From: Prolixibacteraceae bacterium
GTDB lineage: Bacteria; Bacteroidota; Bacteroidia; Bacteroidales; Prolixibacteraceae
Assembly (NCBI GenBank): GCA_019163175.1
Contig: JAFLKN010000016.1
Coordinates: forward strand, 62,001 to 126,000
DNA length: 64,000 bases
Reading direction: 5' to 3'
Shown piece after piece: positions 9,154-16,672 of this stretch. The translations under genes and the position numbers were made by a program. The notes beneath the pieces were generated by a model, which searched no databases, was not told the DNA's origin, and was given only the letters and a program-made list of their open reading frames with translations. Numbering within the stretch: position 1 is the stretch's first letter; every line of letters starts with the position of its first letter.

Positions 9154-9711
9154 TTATTTTATTGCGTTATTAATTTTTTGCTGAATAATGATTTCCTGAA
9201 GTGATTCAATTTTCTGCCTAATTTCTTTTTCCTGGCTTCTAAGTCGTGAAATTTCCAGAATGACTCGTTGAGTTTGAATATTCGGAATACTGATTTCAAG
9301 TTTCTCCAGCACTGCTTTCGAAATTGAAGCGATGGAAGATCCGAGTGCAGTAGATTTCAGGAATAGTTGAGTTTTTGGGCTATTCATGAACAAGGCAAAA
9401 TAATCTGGTAAGATCTTGCTATTGCGTAAACGAATAACAAAAAAAGAGGTAGAGGCTACAGATCTGGGATACTGGTCTTCAAATACTGTTGCGAAGTTTT
9501 TATTACCTTTAGCAGCAAATAGTACATCACCCGATTTCAGAAAATGTTTTTCACTTATTTCATCAGCCATTAAATCCGGATGAAGTTCAGAAATGAGTAA
9601 TCCATTTTCATCAAAGTGCCTGGCTTGCAGATAAACTATCTCACCTTCTGCAACTGGCTTTGCAAAAACTCCTGTAGATATACTTGCAATATGTTCTAAT
9701 GTTGTTTTCAA
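9154..9711 (-). CDS. Half-length HsdS-like specificity protein (single recognition domain), TTG start
   Basis: This 185-residue protein looks like one half of an HsdS: a single target recognition domain (about 1-150, including K-S-G-D-V-L-F-A-A-K-G and P-N-I-Q-T-Q-R-V-I-L-E-I) and one coiled-coil-like spacer helix at the C-terminus. The only plausible start is TTG at 9711. An in-frame stop lies 24 bases further upstream and no ATG lies between. It is the first gene of the restriction operon and ends 4 bases before hsdM. Half-S proteins can dimerise to make a palindromic specificity. Alternatively it is an alternative half for exchange with the full hsdS downstream. Confidence 0.8.
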   Translation of the reverse strand: MKTTLEHIASISTGVFAKPVAEGEIVYLQARHFDENGLLISELHPDLMADEISEKHFLKSGDVLFAAKGNKNFATVFEDQYPRSVASTSFFVIRLRNSKILPDYFALFMNSPKTQLFLKSTALGSSIASISKAVLEKLEISIPNIQTQRVILEISRLRSQEKEIRQKIESLQEIIIQQKINNAIK

Positions 9712-9735
9712 ATTATAGATTAAGTAATGACTCTA

Positions 9736-9766
9736 CAAAAATAAACAAAATATTCCAGAAAAACAA
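9736..9766 (-). promoter_or_regulatory. Predicted vegetative promoter of the restriction operon
   Basis: On the minus strand a TTG at 9764-9766 is followed after 20 bases by TATTTTTG (9736-9743), which matches the Bacteroidota -7 consensus TAnnTTTG. It ends about 25 bases before the TTG start of the half-HsdS gene, giving a very short leader. No other promoter-like element is obvious between the following, nearly abutting genes, so the whole set may be one transcript. Confidence 0.5.
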
Positions 9767-9914
9767 GGAAATTATAAATAAAAAATCAAAGTATATTTTC
9801 TACAAAAAATCTGATATGGAGATTGTCTATTGATTATTTATGTGTTGCGAATATATTTTTGTTTTGTATTTTAATAATAATTTTAAAAATGATTTCACTA
9901 TTTTATAAATTCTA

Positions 9915-9941
9915 GTTGCTACGGCTATTCCCCGTAGCAAC
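9915..9941 (-). terminator. Stem-loop across the stop codon of the 57-residue gene
   Basis: A 10-bp perfect stem (GTTGCTACGG paired with CCGTAGCAAC) with a 7-base loop includes the stop codon of the upstream minus-strand gene. On the minus strand it is followed by AT-rich sequence but no clean T-run, so termination is probable rather than certain. Confidence 0.5.
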
Positions 9942-10098
9942 TTTTGTAAGCTTCATATTCAAAGTTTACCAGTTCTGGTTCCAGAGTTTCAACTGCTCCT
10001 TCGAAGTAAACCGATTCCAAATAACTGACGAAGTCTTCCCATACTGTTGAAGTGTTTTCCTGATTCTGAGCGGCCGATTTTAAAGAGTAAGTTTTCAT
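9925..10098 (-). CDS. Small acidic hypothetical protein, 57 residues
   Basis: The ATG at 10098 is preferred over an upstream in-frame start that would add 18 residues, because the shorter form begins cleanly with MKTYSLKSAAQ. The product is acidic in its C-terminal half (many E and D), with no signal peptide or cysteine motif beyond a single cysteine near the end. I do not recognise a family. It resembles the short accessory proteins that accompany mobile elements in Bacteroidota. Its upstream region carries an element that is repeated upstream of the SSB-tail gene at 12.3-12.6 kb, suggesting related control. Confidence 0.5.
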   Translation of the reverse strand: MKTYSLKSAAQNQENTSTVWEDFVSYLESVYFEGAVETLEPELVNFEYEAYKSCYGE

Positions 10099-10155
10099 AC
10101 GATAGTTTTTAAAAATTATAGGCATTTTCAGGAGGGGCAATATGGAATACACAAA

Positions 10156-10221
10156 GAGGAACTGGAATACCGGCCTTCGACAGGCTCAGGCAACTGAGAG
10201 GATATGCCGGGAAAATCCTTG
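10156..10221. repeat. Dispersed element, copy 1 (upstream of the 57-residue gene)
   Basis: Two blocks, GAGGAACTGGAATA.CGG.CTTCGACA.GCTCAG and ATATGCCGGGAAAATCCTTG, occur here and again at 12685-12769 with a different distance between the blocks. The TTCGACA.GCTCAG core is also echoed in a weaker form near 14050-14075. Both copies lie upstream of small minus-strand genes, so they may be control regions carried along when the locus was duplicated, or a REP-like element. Confidence 0.6.
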
Positions 10222-10505
10222 GGTAAATCTGAGCTATCAGTTCCGGATTGAGCCACCAACTTTGCGTATAATTTCATAAAAACAAGGAGGAAAACGTGCT
10301 AAAAGCAGGCTGCGGGTCATGGAGTAATATGAATATGGGATACTGCGTTTTGGAATCGGGAGAAGGGAGGCTGGAGAGGGCAGGAGCTGGTTAAACTGGA
10401 GTGATTAGTGTCTAGTTTCAGTTGGCAAGCTACAACTTAAATAAAGTTAGATCTCGATATTAGTCGATGACAAAGCTGGCTTTGTGATTGCATTGGTAGC
10501 GACAC

Positions 10506-10530
10506 AAAAAAAAGCCTTTCGGCTTTCTTT
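10506..10530 (-). terminator. Rho-independent terminator after the decayed SSB-tail gene
   Basis: AAAGCC-TTTC-GGCTTT forms a 6-bp stem with a 4-base loop (10511-10526) flanked on the minus-strand 3' side by a run of T (plus-strand A 10506-10510). The same hairpin core with matching flanking bases recurs at 12282-12306 behind the intact paralogue. Confidence 0.75.
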
Positions 10531-10539
10531 TGGCTTCAG

Positions 10540-10800
10540 TTAAAACGGAAGGTCATCTTCTGCAGGCTCGTTCTGTTTTTTGGAGTTCTTTTTGCCAGTT
10601 TTCTTTGCTTGCTGAGGATCTTTATCCTTTGGTGCCTCAGTTTGTGTTTTGGTCTGGTAATAACAGGTGTAAGTGCGGTTGAATTAGTCGGGGCTTTTCA
10701 TGGGAGCCACATCAAACGAGACGTAGGTGAATTCGTCTTTTACGAATGTTGCGTTCCGGATTTAATTAGTGAATCGGTTCCGATATGGAAGGTTTGCAAT
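10540..10800 (-). pseudogene. Decayed copy of the SSB-tail protein gene at 12308-12619
   Basis: Read on the minus strand, about 75 codons match the C-terminal two thirds of the intact neighbour. The shared core is T-C-Y-Y-Q-T-K and the shared ending is E-P-A-E-D-D-L-P-F followed by stop. An in-frame TAA replaces the lysine codon of the P-D-K-F-D-R-T segment (here P-D-stop-F-N-R-T). The N-terminal part is shortened, with only an H-I-G-like remnant near 10780-10790. The gene is followed by the same terminator hairpin as the intact copy. The 5' limit is approximate. It may have lost function after duplication. Confidence 0.8.
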
Positions 10801-11558
10801 CATTTGTTAAATTCCGCTTCTGAAATATCATTTGTTTTGAAAGTTGAATTATTTCCTTTATTTACAATTACATCCAAAAGAAGTTCAAAAGATGGAACAC
10901 TCCAATTCTCATAAATTTCATTTCCGATTCTCTGATTTGGTTGTTTTACTTTATTAAAATCGAGAATTTCACTACCTTTCTCATACTGTGCGTTATTCAT
11001 AAACTTTACATAGCATTGGTTGTCAACTATTTTTTGCCTATAATCACTTCCATAAGCAATCTTCAAATAATAACGTCCCTCTGGTATGTTCTTTATTTCA
11101 AATGTGTCAGTACTTCTGATATAAACAATTCTTATACACTCATCATCATAAAGTCCCTTTTTCATCAATTTAACAACGACATCAGTTCCTGAACCCACAT
11201 TTATCCTTAAAAAGTTATCCAAATTAATATCATATTGAGGAGTAACATTTTCACATTCAGGTGTCACTCCTGATTCATAATTTTTTACCTCCCAACCACT
11301 ATATGGGTCAGGCTTAAGAAGCGAAGAAAATACAAATCCCTTATCGCCATTAAAGTCAACATTCCACCAATCATTAGTAGTTTTTTCAATTACCGACACA
11401 ATATCACCCTGTGAAAGTGTTGCAATTATCTCATACTGTTTACCTGCACCATTTCTCACATTAAGTGTTTGAGAAGTAACAATATATTGCTCACTTGTTT
11501 GTCCGATTGCAAATAATATTGTAACACAGAATAGCAATGTTAAAAATGTTTTTTTCAT
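10800..11558 (-). CDS. Secreted SH3b-domain protein
   Basis: This 252-residue protein has a signal peptide (about 1-19, ending in an A-I-G-Q type cleavage region) and then a bacterial SH3 domain (about 23-82: L-N-V-R-N-G-A-G-K-Q-Y-E, a glycine-rich turn and W-W-N-V). Bacterial SH3 domains usually bind peptidoglycan or other envelope ligands. The remaining 160 residues are a beta-rich region without assignment. It lies 12 bases downstream of the membrane-anchored J-domain gene, and the two may be co-transcribed. Its 3' end abuts the decayed gene at 10540-10800. Confidence 0.8.
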   Translation of the reverse strand: MKKTFLTLLFCVTILFAIGQTSEQYIVTSQTLNVRNGAGKQYEIIATLSQGDIVSVIEKTTNDWWNVDFNGDKGFVFSSLLKPDPYSGWEVKNYESGVTPECENVTPQYDINLDNFLRINVGSGTDVVVKLMKKGLYDDECIRIVYIRSTDTFEIKNIPEGRYYLKIAYGSDYRQKIVDNQCYVKFMNNAQYEKGSEILDFNKVKQPNQRIGNEIYENWSVPSFELLLDVIVNKGNNSTFKTNDISEAEFNK

Positions 11559-11570
11559 TATTATTTCGCT

Positions 11571-12071
11571 TTATTTTTTAAAATCAAGTTCCCCCGATTG
11601 TGGTCTATTTTCAGATTTTTGTTCCTCAAGCTGTTGATCTGCTTTCGAATTTCCTGTTGAAGTTTTTTTGTTAGTATTAAAAAAGTAGAGAAGTGCTAGA
11701 AAAATCAATATGATCCAAAAACTATAGTTCACTTTTGGTTGTGAATAGACTTTCCTTTGATGCTTACTATTGCTTTCTGTTGATTGATATGTTTGTTCGT
11801 TATTTTTATTCGAATTTGTCCTATTTTGATATGTCGTTTCTCTTTTTGATTGTTGAAAATGCTGTTTATAAATTAAATCATAAGTTGCTCGGCTTTGACT
11901 ATTTGACAATATTTCATAAGCGTTTAATATTTCTTTAAAAGCTTCTTCTGATATTTTAGAACCACCATTTTTGTCAGGATGATATATTGTCGCAAGTTTC
12001 CGAAAACTCCTTTTAATTTCTGTTTCCGAAGCCCCAAAAGTCAGATTTAAAATTTTATAATAATCTTTCAA
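11571..12071 (-). CDS. Membrane-anchored J-domain protein, TTG start
   Basis: This 166-residue protein opens directly with a J domain (1-70: Y-Y-K-I-L, K-R-S-F-R-K-L-A, H-P-D-K near residue 32 and a third helix ending in Y-D-L-I-Y). A polar Q/N/S-rich linker (70-110), one transmembrane helix (about 113-132) and a short charged tail follow. The intact HPD tripeptide implies stimulation of an Hsp70. The initiating codon appears to be TTG at 12071: the nearby ATG is out of frame and the J domain starts immediately. The likely partner is an Hsp70, possibly one encoded elsewhere in this window. Confidence 0.82.
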   Translation of the reverse strand: MKDYYKILNLTFGASETEIKRSFRKLATIYHPDKNGGSKISEEAFKEILNAYEILSNSQSRATYDLIYKQHFQQSKRETTYQNRTNSNKNNEQTYQSTESNSKHQRKVYSQPKVNYSFWIILIFLALLYFFNTNKKTSTGNSKADQQLEEQKSENRPQSGELDFKK

Positions 12072-12281
12072 TTTTATTTATCTCGTTCATTAAAGTTATC
12101 TACAGATAGATATTATCATCATAATTACGGTACTTTGTATTTATGGAACATTGTAATAAGTATTAAAATTTCCATTATAATCAAATATAAAACAATAAAT
12201 CGAGAATACACTTATGTTATTTAATACAATTCTTAATGAAATAGGTGAGAATTTGTGTTCAGTAATTCTATGGAGCGACAT

Positions 12282-12306
12282 AAAAAAAGCCTTTCGGCTT
12301 TTTTTT
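12282..12306 (-). terminator. Rho-independent terminator after the SSB-tail gene
   Basis: A-run plus AAAGCC, TTTC loop, GGCTTT plus T-run: symmetrical, so it can work in both directions. It begins just after the stop of the gene at 12308. Confidence 0.8.
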
Positions 12307-12307
12307 A

Positions 12308-12619
12308 TTAGAATGGAAGATCGTCTTCAGCGGGTTCCGATTTCTTCTTCTTTTTCTTGTCAGCCTTCTTTTGCTTTTCAGGAACTTTGTCGGCTGGCTG
12401 TTCGCTCTGTACCTTGGTTTGGTAGTAACAAGTGTGTGTGCGATCGAATTTGTCGGGGTTTTTCATTTTAGCGATTTCGAAACTTAGGTATCTTTTACCA
12501 TCTTTTTTGTTTTCGAAAATTGCTTCTTCAATGAATTCTACCGGGATTACCACTTTTACGATGTCGTAATTTTCTACCTGAGTTCCCTTACCGATGTAAT
12601 GTTTTTCAAAAGTTGCCAT
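12308..12619 (-). CDS. Small protein with SSB-like acidic C-terminal tail (DUF3127-like)
   Basis: This 103-residue protein has a beta-rich N-terminal half (residues 1-70, including T-C-Y-Y-Q-T-K), a lysine-rich linker (about 78-93) and the acidic tail E-D-D-L-P-F. That tail is the hallmark of single-stranded DNA-binding proteins and recruits replication and repair enzymes. The overall plan resembles the DUF3127 proteins of Bacteroidota phages and conjugative elements. A direct DNA-binding role is therefore likely but inferred. A decayed paralogue lies at 10540-10800. The gene stands alone with its own terminator. Confidence 0.75.
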   Translation of the reverse strand: MATFEKHYIGKGTQVENYDIVKVVIPVEFIEEAIFENKKDGKRYLSFEIAKMKNPDKFDRTHTCYYQTKVQSEQPADKVPEKQKKADKKKKKKSEPAEDDLPF

Positions 12620-13168
12620 AACTAAAAAGTTTAAGTTAAAAAATTATATGCAGGTAACAGGCTACTTGTACCGGTGCTGGCAAGGAGGAACTGGAATAAC
12701 GGACTTCGACAAGCTCAGTCACCGACTGAAATAGATTGGATGAAGGAGTATATGCCGGGAAAATCCTTGACAGGTATAACTTCTCCGAGGGCAAGGAAGC
12801 CACCTTAGCAGATCATTTAGCAAACAAAACCAGTTATGGCCTGCTTTGAACATGTAACGGTAAAGGATTATGAAGGTAAGTACGACTGTGTATTGGTGAA
12901 AAGAGGTGAATGATTTGGCAATTTCGGGGCTGAGGATGGTAATAAGGTAAAGGTTGACTGTCTGCTAAAATAACCGACCTGATGCACCACTCCAGTACAA
13001 GGCAAATGTGCGGACAGGCCGACATATTCCTGAATGGGGATGACAATTCAGGAGAAAAAGCTGTAAGAGGATCATTGGGCCTCCTTTAATAAATGCCACA
13101 TGGCTAATTGGGGAGCGGGTGTGTGAAGGGGACTGGCGACCAAAAAAGTGGCAGTGCCACTTTTAGAA
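12620..13168. other. Non-coding stretch with the second copy of the dispersed element
   Basis: I find no supported gene. The region contains the repeated element at 12685-12769. A 70-residue minus-strand frame (12834-13046) exists but is proline, histidine and serine rich without any protein-like pattern, and I do not accept it. Confidence 0.55.
12685..12769. repeat. Dispersed element, copy 2 (upstream of the SSB-tail gene)
   Basis: Second copy of the two-block element seen at 10156-10221. The first block is at 12685-12718 and the second at 12750-12769. The blocks are 19 bases further apart than in copy 1. It lies about 65 bases upstream of the intact SSB-tail gene's ATG. Confidence 0.6.
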
Positions 13169-13387
13169 TTATCCGCAATACGGATTACCGGTTCCGGCAT
13201 AAACATCTTCATCAGCAGCTGCTGATCGAAATTGCAGATAAGGAACTTCGCCGCAATTCAGGCAATACGCTTTTCTGTCGGATGGCCAGTAATAGATTTG
13301 AGTTCCTTTTTTGATGGTGCAACTGCATTTAGAGCAGATGGAAGTAAACTTTGCAGTTATCCTTCTGGGATCGTTTTTGTAGGTCAT
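13169..13387 (-). CDS. Small zinc-ribbon-like protein, 72 residues
   Basis: The product has two cysteine pairs, C-S-K-C (with a further C two residues on) near residue 20 and C-L-N-C-G-E near residue 43, spaced like a treble-clef or zinc-ribbon site. The basic N-terminus T-Y-K-N-D-P-R-R and the phrase K-G-T-Q-I-Y-Y-W-P are typical of small DNA-metabolism accessory proteins on Bacteroidota mobile elements. It starts 11 bases downstream of the J-domain gene, so the pair is probably co-transcribed. A function beyond metal binding is unknown. Confidence 0.7.
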   Translation of the reverse strand: MTYKNDPRRITAKFTSICSKCSCTIKKGTQIYYWPSDRKAYCLNCGEVPYLQFRSAAADEDVYAGTGNPYCG

Positions 13388-13398
13388 GGTGTAAAGTT

Positions 13399-13884
13399 TT
13401 AGTGAATGAAATTGTTTTGATTGGTAAATTTGGATTCTACTTTTTCGGAGCCCCAGGTATCGCGCATTTCGTCCATGGACATGAGTTTCCCGGATTTTTT
13501 GTAGTATTCACCTTTGTGCCAATACCAGGCCGCTTTTGGATGTGAGAATTTATAACCCTCCGATTTGAGTGTTTCTCTTACCGCAAAAGTGTTTCCTGTA
13601 ATCCATATCCAGGAACCAATCAATTCGATAACGATGCCTTTCAGAAACATGATCCGGTCTAATCGTTCCCGCATTTCTTCAGAAACTTGCTGCTCATATT
13701 CTTTCCGGGCTTCTGAAAAATCAGCATTGCCGTTGATCAGCTTTTTAGAAAGCCGTTCATACTGGTCATTGAGCATCTGCATCAAGACCGTATCACCGCC
13801 TTTATCCGGATGATAGATCATGGCAAGACGGCGGTATTCCTTGCGTAATTCATCCAACGTTTTTATACCCTCGAAAAATTTCAT
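13399..13884 (-). CDS. Soluble J-domain-like protein of mobile-element type
   Basis: The first 50 residues form a shortened J domain: L-D-E-L-R-K-E-Y-R-R-L-A, then H-P-D-K-G-G at about residue 24, then a helix ending N-D-Q-Y-E-R-L. The rest (about 60-161) is a helical region followed by an aromatic-rich part (W-I-W-I-T-G-N-T, A-A-W-Y-W-H-K-G-E-Y-Y) that occurs in similar proteins on Bacteroidota plasmids and integrative elements. No membrane segment is present. An Hsp70 partner is expected from the intact HPD, but the client process is unknown. Confidence 0.75.
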   Translation of the reverse strand: MKFFEGIKTLDELRKEYRRLAMIYHPDKGGDTVLMQMLNDQYERLSKKLINGNADFSEARKEYEQQVSEEMRERLDRIMFLKGIVIELIGSWIWITGNTFAVRETLKSEGYKFSHPKAAWYWHKGEYYKKSGKLMSMDEMRDTWGSEKVESKFTNQNNFIH

Positions 13885-14271
13885 GTGATTTACCGCTGCC
13901 CTGCGGATTTATCTTGGCTGGCTCTCCAGTTAATTTTGAGCCAAAACCCAATCGAGCAGCCCGGATTCTAGTCAAGGGCGAATGTCAGGTTTAACGAAGA
14001 TCGGAGTTGGAAGACCGGATCCGCAAGTTAAAGGTGACCGAGTGCGAAGCAAGGCTTCGGCACGCTCAGCCTCCGGTGCTATCATCGATGCCACCCTTGA
14101 CCTATCCGGGATGCGGAGATAACTTCGGGGCAAAATTGGAGGAGAGAGAACCTTCTAAGTGGTGTGGTTGAGTTTGCAAAAAAAAAATGAAGTTGAAACC
14201 TTGGAGGGTTTATGGACTTGCAAAAATGAATATAAACCGACAACAGAATGTGTTCAATTTGTTAGTTTGAA
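13885..14271. other. Non-coding stretch between the mobile-type genes and the radical SAM locus
   Basis: No supported gene. A weak relative of the TTCGACA.GCTCAG repeat core (as CTTCGGCACGCTCAG) is visible near 14055-14070. Base composition is less AT-rich than the downstream operon. It marks the boundary where transcription direction changes. Confidence 0.5.
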
Positions 14272-14533
14272 AAAGAACGAATCCATGAACGAATACAGCA
14301 GTTCAACAATAAGGAAACCATAAAAATACAATTGGCCGAAAAGGTGTGATTTAACTTCTTATCAAAGTTATGTAATAATTACTGTCAGTAAATATTTACT
14401 TCAAGCTTTGGAGCTTATTAATTTAGGAAATTATGGTAGTTGTACACATTGTTATCAGGAGATACCGGTTCAAAGATTACTACTGGTGCCTGGTGTATTG
14501 AAATTTATGGATTGTGAAAGCAAGAAGGCTTAA
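14272..14533 (+). pseudogene. Frameshifted TraR/DksA-family zinc-finger remnant
   Basis: Two overlapping frames give a DksA/TraR-like layout. The first (14272-14349) reads as a helix K-E-R-I-H-E-R-I-Q-Q and ends at TGA. The second frame (to TAA at 14531) has A-L-E-L-I-N-L-G-N-Y-G-S-C-T-H-C followed by Q-E-I-P-V-Q-R-L-L. In family terms this is G-x-Y-G-x-C-x2-C...I-x3-R-L, and a later D-C-E-S-K gives one further cysteine. At least one frameshift and the loss of the fourth zinc cysteine make it non-functional. No start codon is secure. Confidence 0.6.
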
Positions 14534-14621
14534 AATTTTTTTTAACTATAAATTTAAATCTAACGAAGTATCTTCTAACTTTAAGGAAAAATCTGACTTA
14601 TCAATATAGAAGCCTAACAAT

Positions 14622-15827
14622 ATGGACCAAATAGTAAAAACCATTTCCCTGATCTTAACTCAAAACTGTAATCTATCCTGCACATATTGTTATGAATACC
14701 ATAAATCAAAGCGTGAAATGTCATTCGAAACTGCCATTAATATTGTTGAAAGTTCGCTTTCTGACCCAAGTAATGATTATGACGAATGCCTAATAGATTT
14801 TTATGGTGGTGAGCCTTTCTTGAATTTTCCATTAATGAAAAAGATATGTGAATATGTTTGGTCAAAAAAATGGATAAAATCCTATTTGTTTTTTGCCACA
14901 ACAAATGGAACTTTAATTCATGGAGAAATCCGCGATTGGCTATTAACCAATAAAGAAAAATTTCATGTTGCGTTAAGCATTGATGGTAATAAAGAAATGC
15001 AAGACATTAACAGGTCGAAATCATTTTCGAAAATAGATTTGCACTTCTTTAAAGAAACATGGGAAGATCTAGAGGTGAAGATGACGATATCCAAAGAAAC
15101 TTTACCAAGTCTGGCTGAAGGTGTCATCTATCTGCATTCATTTGGTTTTAAAATTCGCAACAACCTTGCTTATGGTATTGATTGGTTTGAACCAGAAAAC
15201 ATCCAAATTTTATCTCAGGAATTAAATAAAATGATCGACTATTATTTGGAACATCCAGAAGTAAAACCTTGTAGTTTAATGGATTTAAAAATCGAAGATC
15301 GAGGATATTCTGAGAAAAAGTGGTGTAGGGTAGGAACTCACATGGTAGTATTTGATGTGGACGGTAAGAATTATCCGTGTCATGGATTTTTACCTACTTC
15401 TATCGGAAAGGAAAAAGCTGAAAATTCGCGTACATTTAATTTTAATTTAAACGAAAATTTATTGGATTTGAAATGCAAGGATTGTCTATTATATAACTTT
15501 TGTCCTACTTGCTATGCATCTAACTATAAGGAATCTAACAGTATTGCGAACAGAAATTTACAACACTGTAATTTCAACAAGGCCAGAGCCTTAGCTTGCT
15601 CTTTTTTACAAGCAAAAAAGATTTTAGTGAGTGAGCAGTCTTCCATTGTAAATAAAGAAGATTATTCTAAAATCGAATCGATCATTCAAATTCAAAACCA
15701 AATTACTGTTCAGCACTTTAAGGAAATTTTTCTGGAACCCATTTTTCAGCTTTCTGAACTGGAAATTGTAAAACTGGCTAACATAAAATCTAATGGTGCT
15801 GAAACCGAGTCCCTATCACTCACTTAA
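14622..15827 (+). CDS. Radical SAM enzyme with SPASM domain
   Basis: This 401-residue protein has the radical SAM motif C16-x3-C20-x2-C23 near its N-terminus, then G-G-E-P-F (about 66), which contacts SAM. A cysteine-rich SPASM region follows at about 235-320 (C-x-V, Y-P-C-H-G, C-K-D-C-L-x4-F-C-P-T-C and a final C) for auxiliary iron-sulfur clusters. SPASM enzymes modify peptides or proteins (RiPP maturation, sulfatase-type maturation). No short precursor-peptide gene is evident next to it. It is the first gene of a plus-strand set with pdxJ 51 bases downstream. Confidence 0.88.
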   Translation: MDQIVKTISLILTQNCNLSCTYCYEYHKSKREMSFETAINIVESSLSDPSNDYDECLIDFYGGEPFLNFPLMKKICEYVWSKKWIKSYLFFATTNGTLIHGEIRDWLLTNKEKFHVALSIDGNKEMQDINRSKSFSKIDLHFFKETWEDLEVKMTISKETLPSLAEGVIYLHSFGFKIRNNLAYGIDWFEPENIQILSQELNKMIDYYLEHPEVKPCSLMDLKIEDRGYSEKKWCRVGTHMVVFDVDGKNYPCHGFLPTSIGKEKAENSRTFNFNLNENLLDLKCKDCLLYNFCPTCYASNYKESNSIANRNLQHCNFNKARALACSFLQAKKILVSEQSSIVNKEDYSKIESIIQIQNQITVQHFKEIFLEPIFQLSELEIVKLANIKSNGAETESLSLT

Positions 15828-15878
15828 TTTCCAATAATACCTCAAATACTAATAACCTGTTCTTCTAAAACTTTGACT

Positions 15879-16592
15879 ATGACCAGACTTTGTGTGAATA
15901 TAAACAAAATAGCCACCTTAAGAAATTCAAGGGGAGCTGATACGCCAAGCGTTTTGGAAGCAGCTATTAACTGCCAAACATTTGGAGCACAGGGAATTTG
16001 CGTTCATCCGAGACCGGATGAGCGTCATATTCGCAAACAAGATGTTTTTGATATAAAACCATTCATTACAACTGAGCTAAATATCGAAGGGTATCCGAGT
16101 GAAGATTTCATTCGGCTTGTGATAGCTGTAAAACCAAATCAGGTTACCTTGTGTCCCGACGAACCCAATCAGCTAACATCCGATCATGGCTATGATACAG
16201 TGAAACACCAGTCATTTTTGAAAGAATTAGTTGCCCGTTTTAAGGCTGAAGGTATCCGAACATCTATTTTTGTTGATCCGGTTTCGGCAATGATTGAAGG
16301 AGCTAAAGAAACAGGAACAAATAGGATTGAGTTGTACACAGAACAATTTGCGAAACATTATCCATTCGACCCAATTAAAGCTGTTGCACCATTCAAAGAG
16401 GCAGCAGTACTGGCACATCAATTTGGAATTTGTATCAATGCCGGTCACGATTTAAGCCTGAAAAATCTTCGTTTTTTTAAGGAGAATGTGCCTTTTCTTG
16501 AAGAAGTTTCCATCGGTCATGCCCTAATTGCTGATGCCCTGTATCTGGGTTTAAAAAACACAATTCAGGAGTATCTTTCTTGCCTGACATGA
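15879..16592 (+). CDS. pdxJ: Pyridoxine 5'-phosphate synthase
   Basis: This enzyme condenses 1-deoxy-D-xylulose 5-phosphate with 3-amino-1-hydroxyacetone 1-phosphate in the last ring-closing step of DXP-dependent vitamin B6 synthesis. The 237 residues keep the family landmarks: N-I-N-K-I-A-T-L-R-N-S-R-G at the N-terminus, V-H-P-R-P-D-E-R-H-I, E-G-Y-P, N-A-G-H-D-L and S-I-G-H-A-L. ATG 15879 is preferred over an in-frame TTG two codons upstream. The form is the Bacteroidota one. Its neighbours here are radical SAM enzymes and a phosphatase rather than other B6 or NAD genes, so it may be a second, specialised copy. Confidence 0.95.
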   Translation: MTRLCVNINKIATLRNSRGADTPSVLEAAINCQTFGAQGICVHPRPDERHIRKQDVFDIKPFITTELNIEGYPSEDFIRLVIAVKPNQVTLCPDEPNQLTSDHGYDTVKHQSFLKELVARFKAEGIRTSIFVDPVSAMIEGAKETGTNRIELYTEQFAKHYPFDPIKAVAPFKEAAVLAHQFGICINAGHDLSLKNLRFFKENVPFLEEVSIGHALIADALYLGLKNTIQEYLSCLT

Positions 16593-16672
16593 TTACTAGC
16601 GAATTAATATTTTATTATGAGTTAATACAATGACAATACAATATACAAGCATATTTAAATTATTAGGATAAT

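Larger units (their letters stand above)
10099..10539. other. Non-coding stretch with a repeated element and a terminator
   Basis: No convincing ORF is seen. The stretch holds the first copy of the repeated element described at 10156-10221 and, at its right end, a terminator hairpin belonging to the decayed gene at 10540-10800. Between them (10222-10500) I see no recognisable feature. Confidence 0.6.

Noticed and set aside
10609-10914. 101-codon plus-strand frame
   Set aside because: It is antisense to the decayed SSB-tail gene and the end of the SH3b gene. The minus strand explains the sequence better.
12834-13046. 70-codon minus-strand frame
   Set aside because: It is rich in P, H, S and R without a domain pattern and lies in a region with repeated non-coding elements.
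14433-14501. 22-codon frame, considered as a precursor peptide for the SPASM enzyme
   Set aside because: It overlaps the TraR/DksA-like remnant in another frame and lacks a leader-core pattern.
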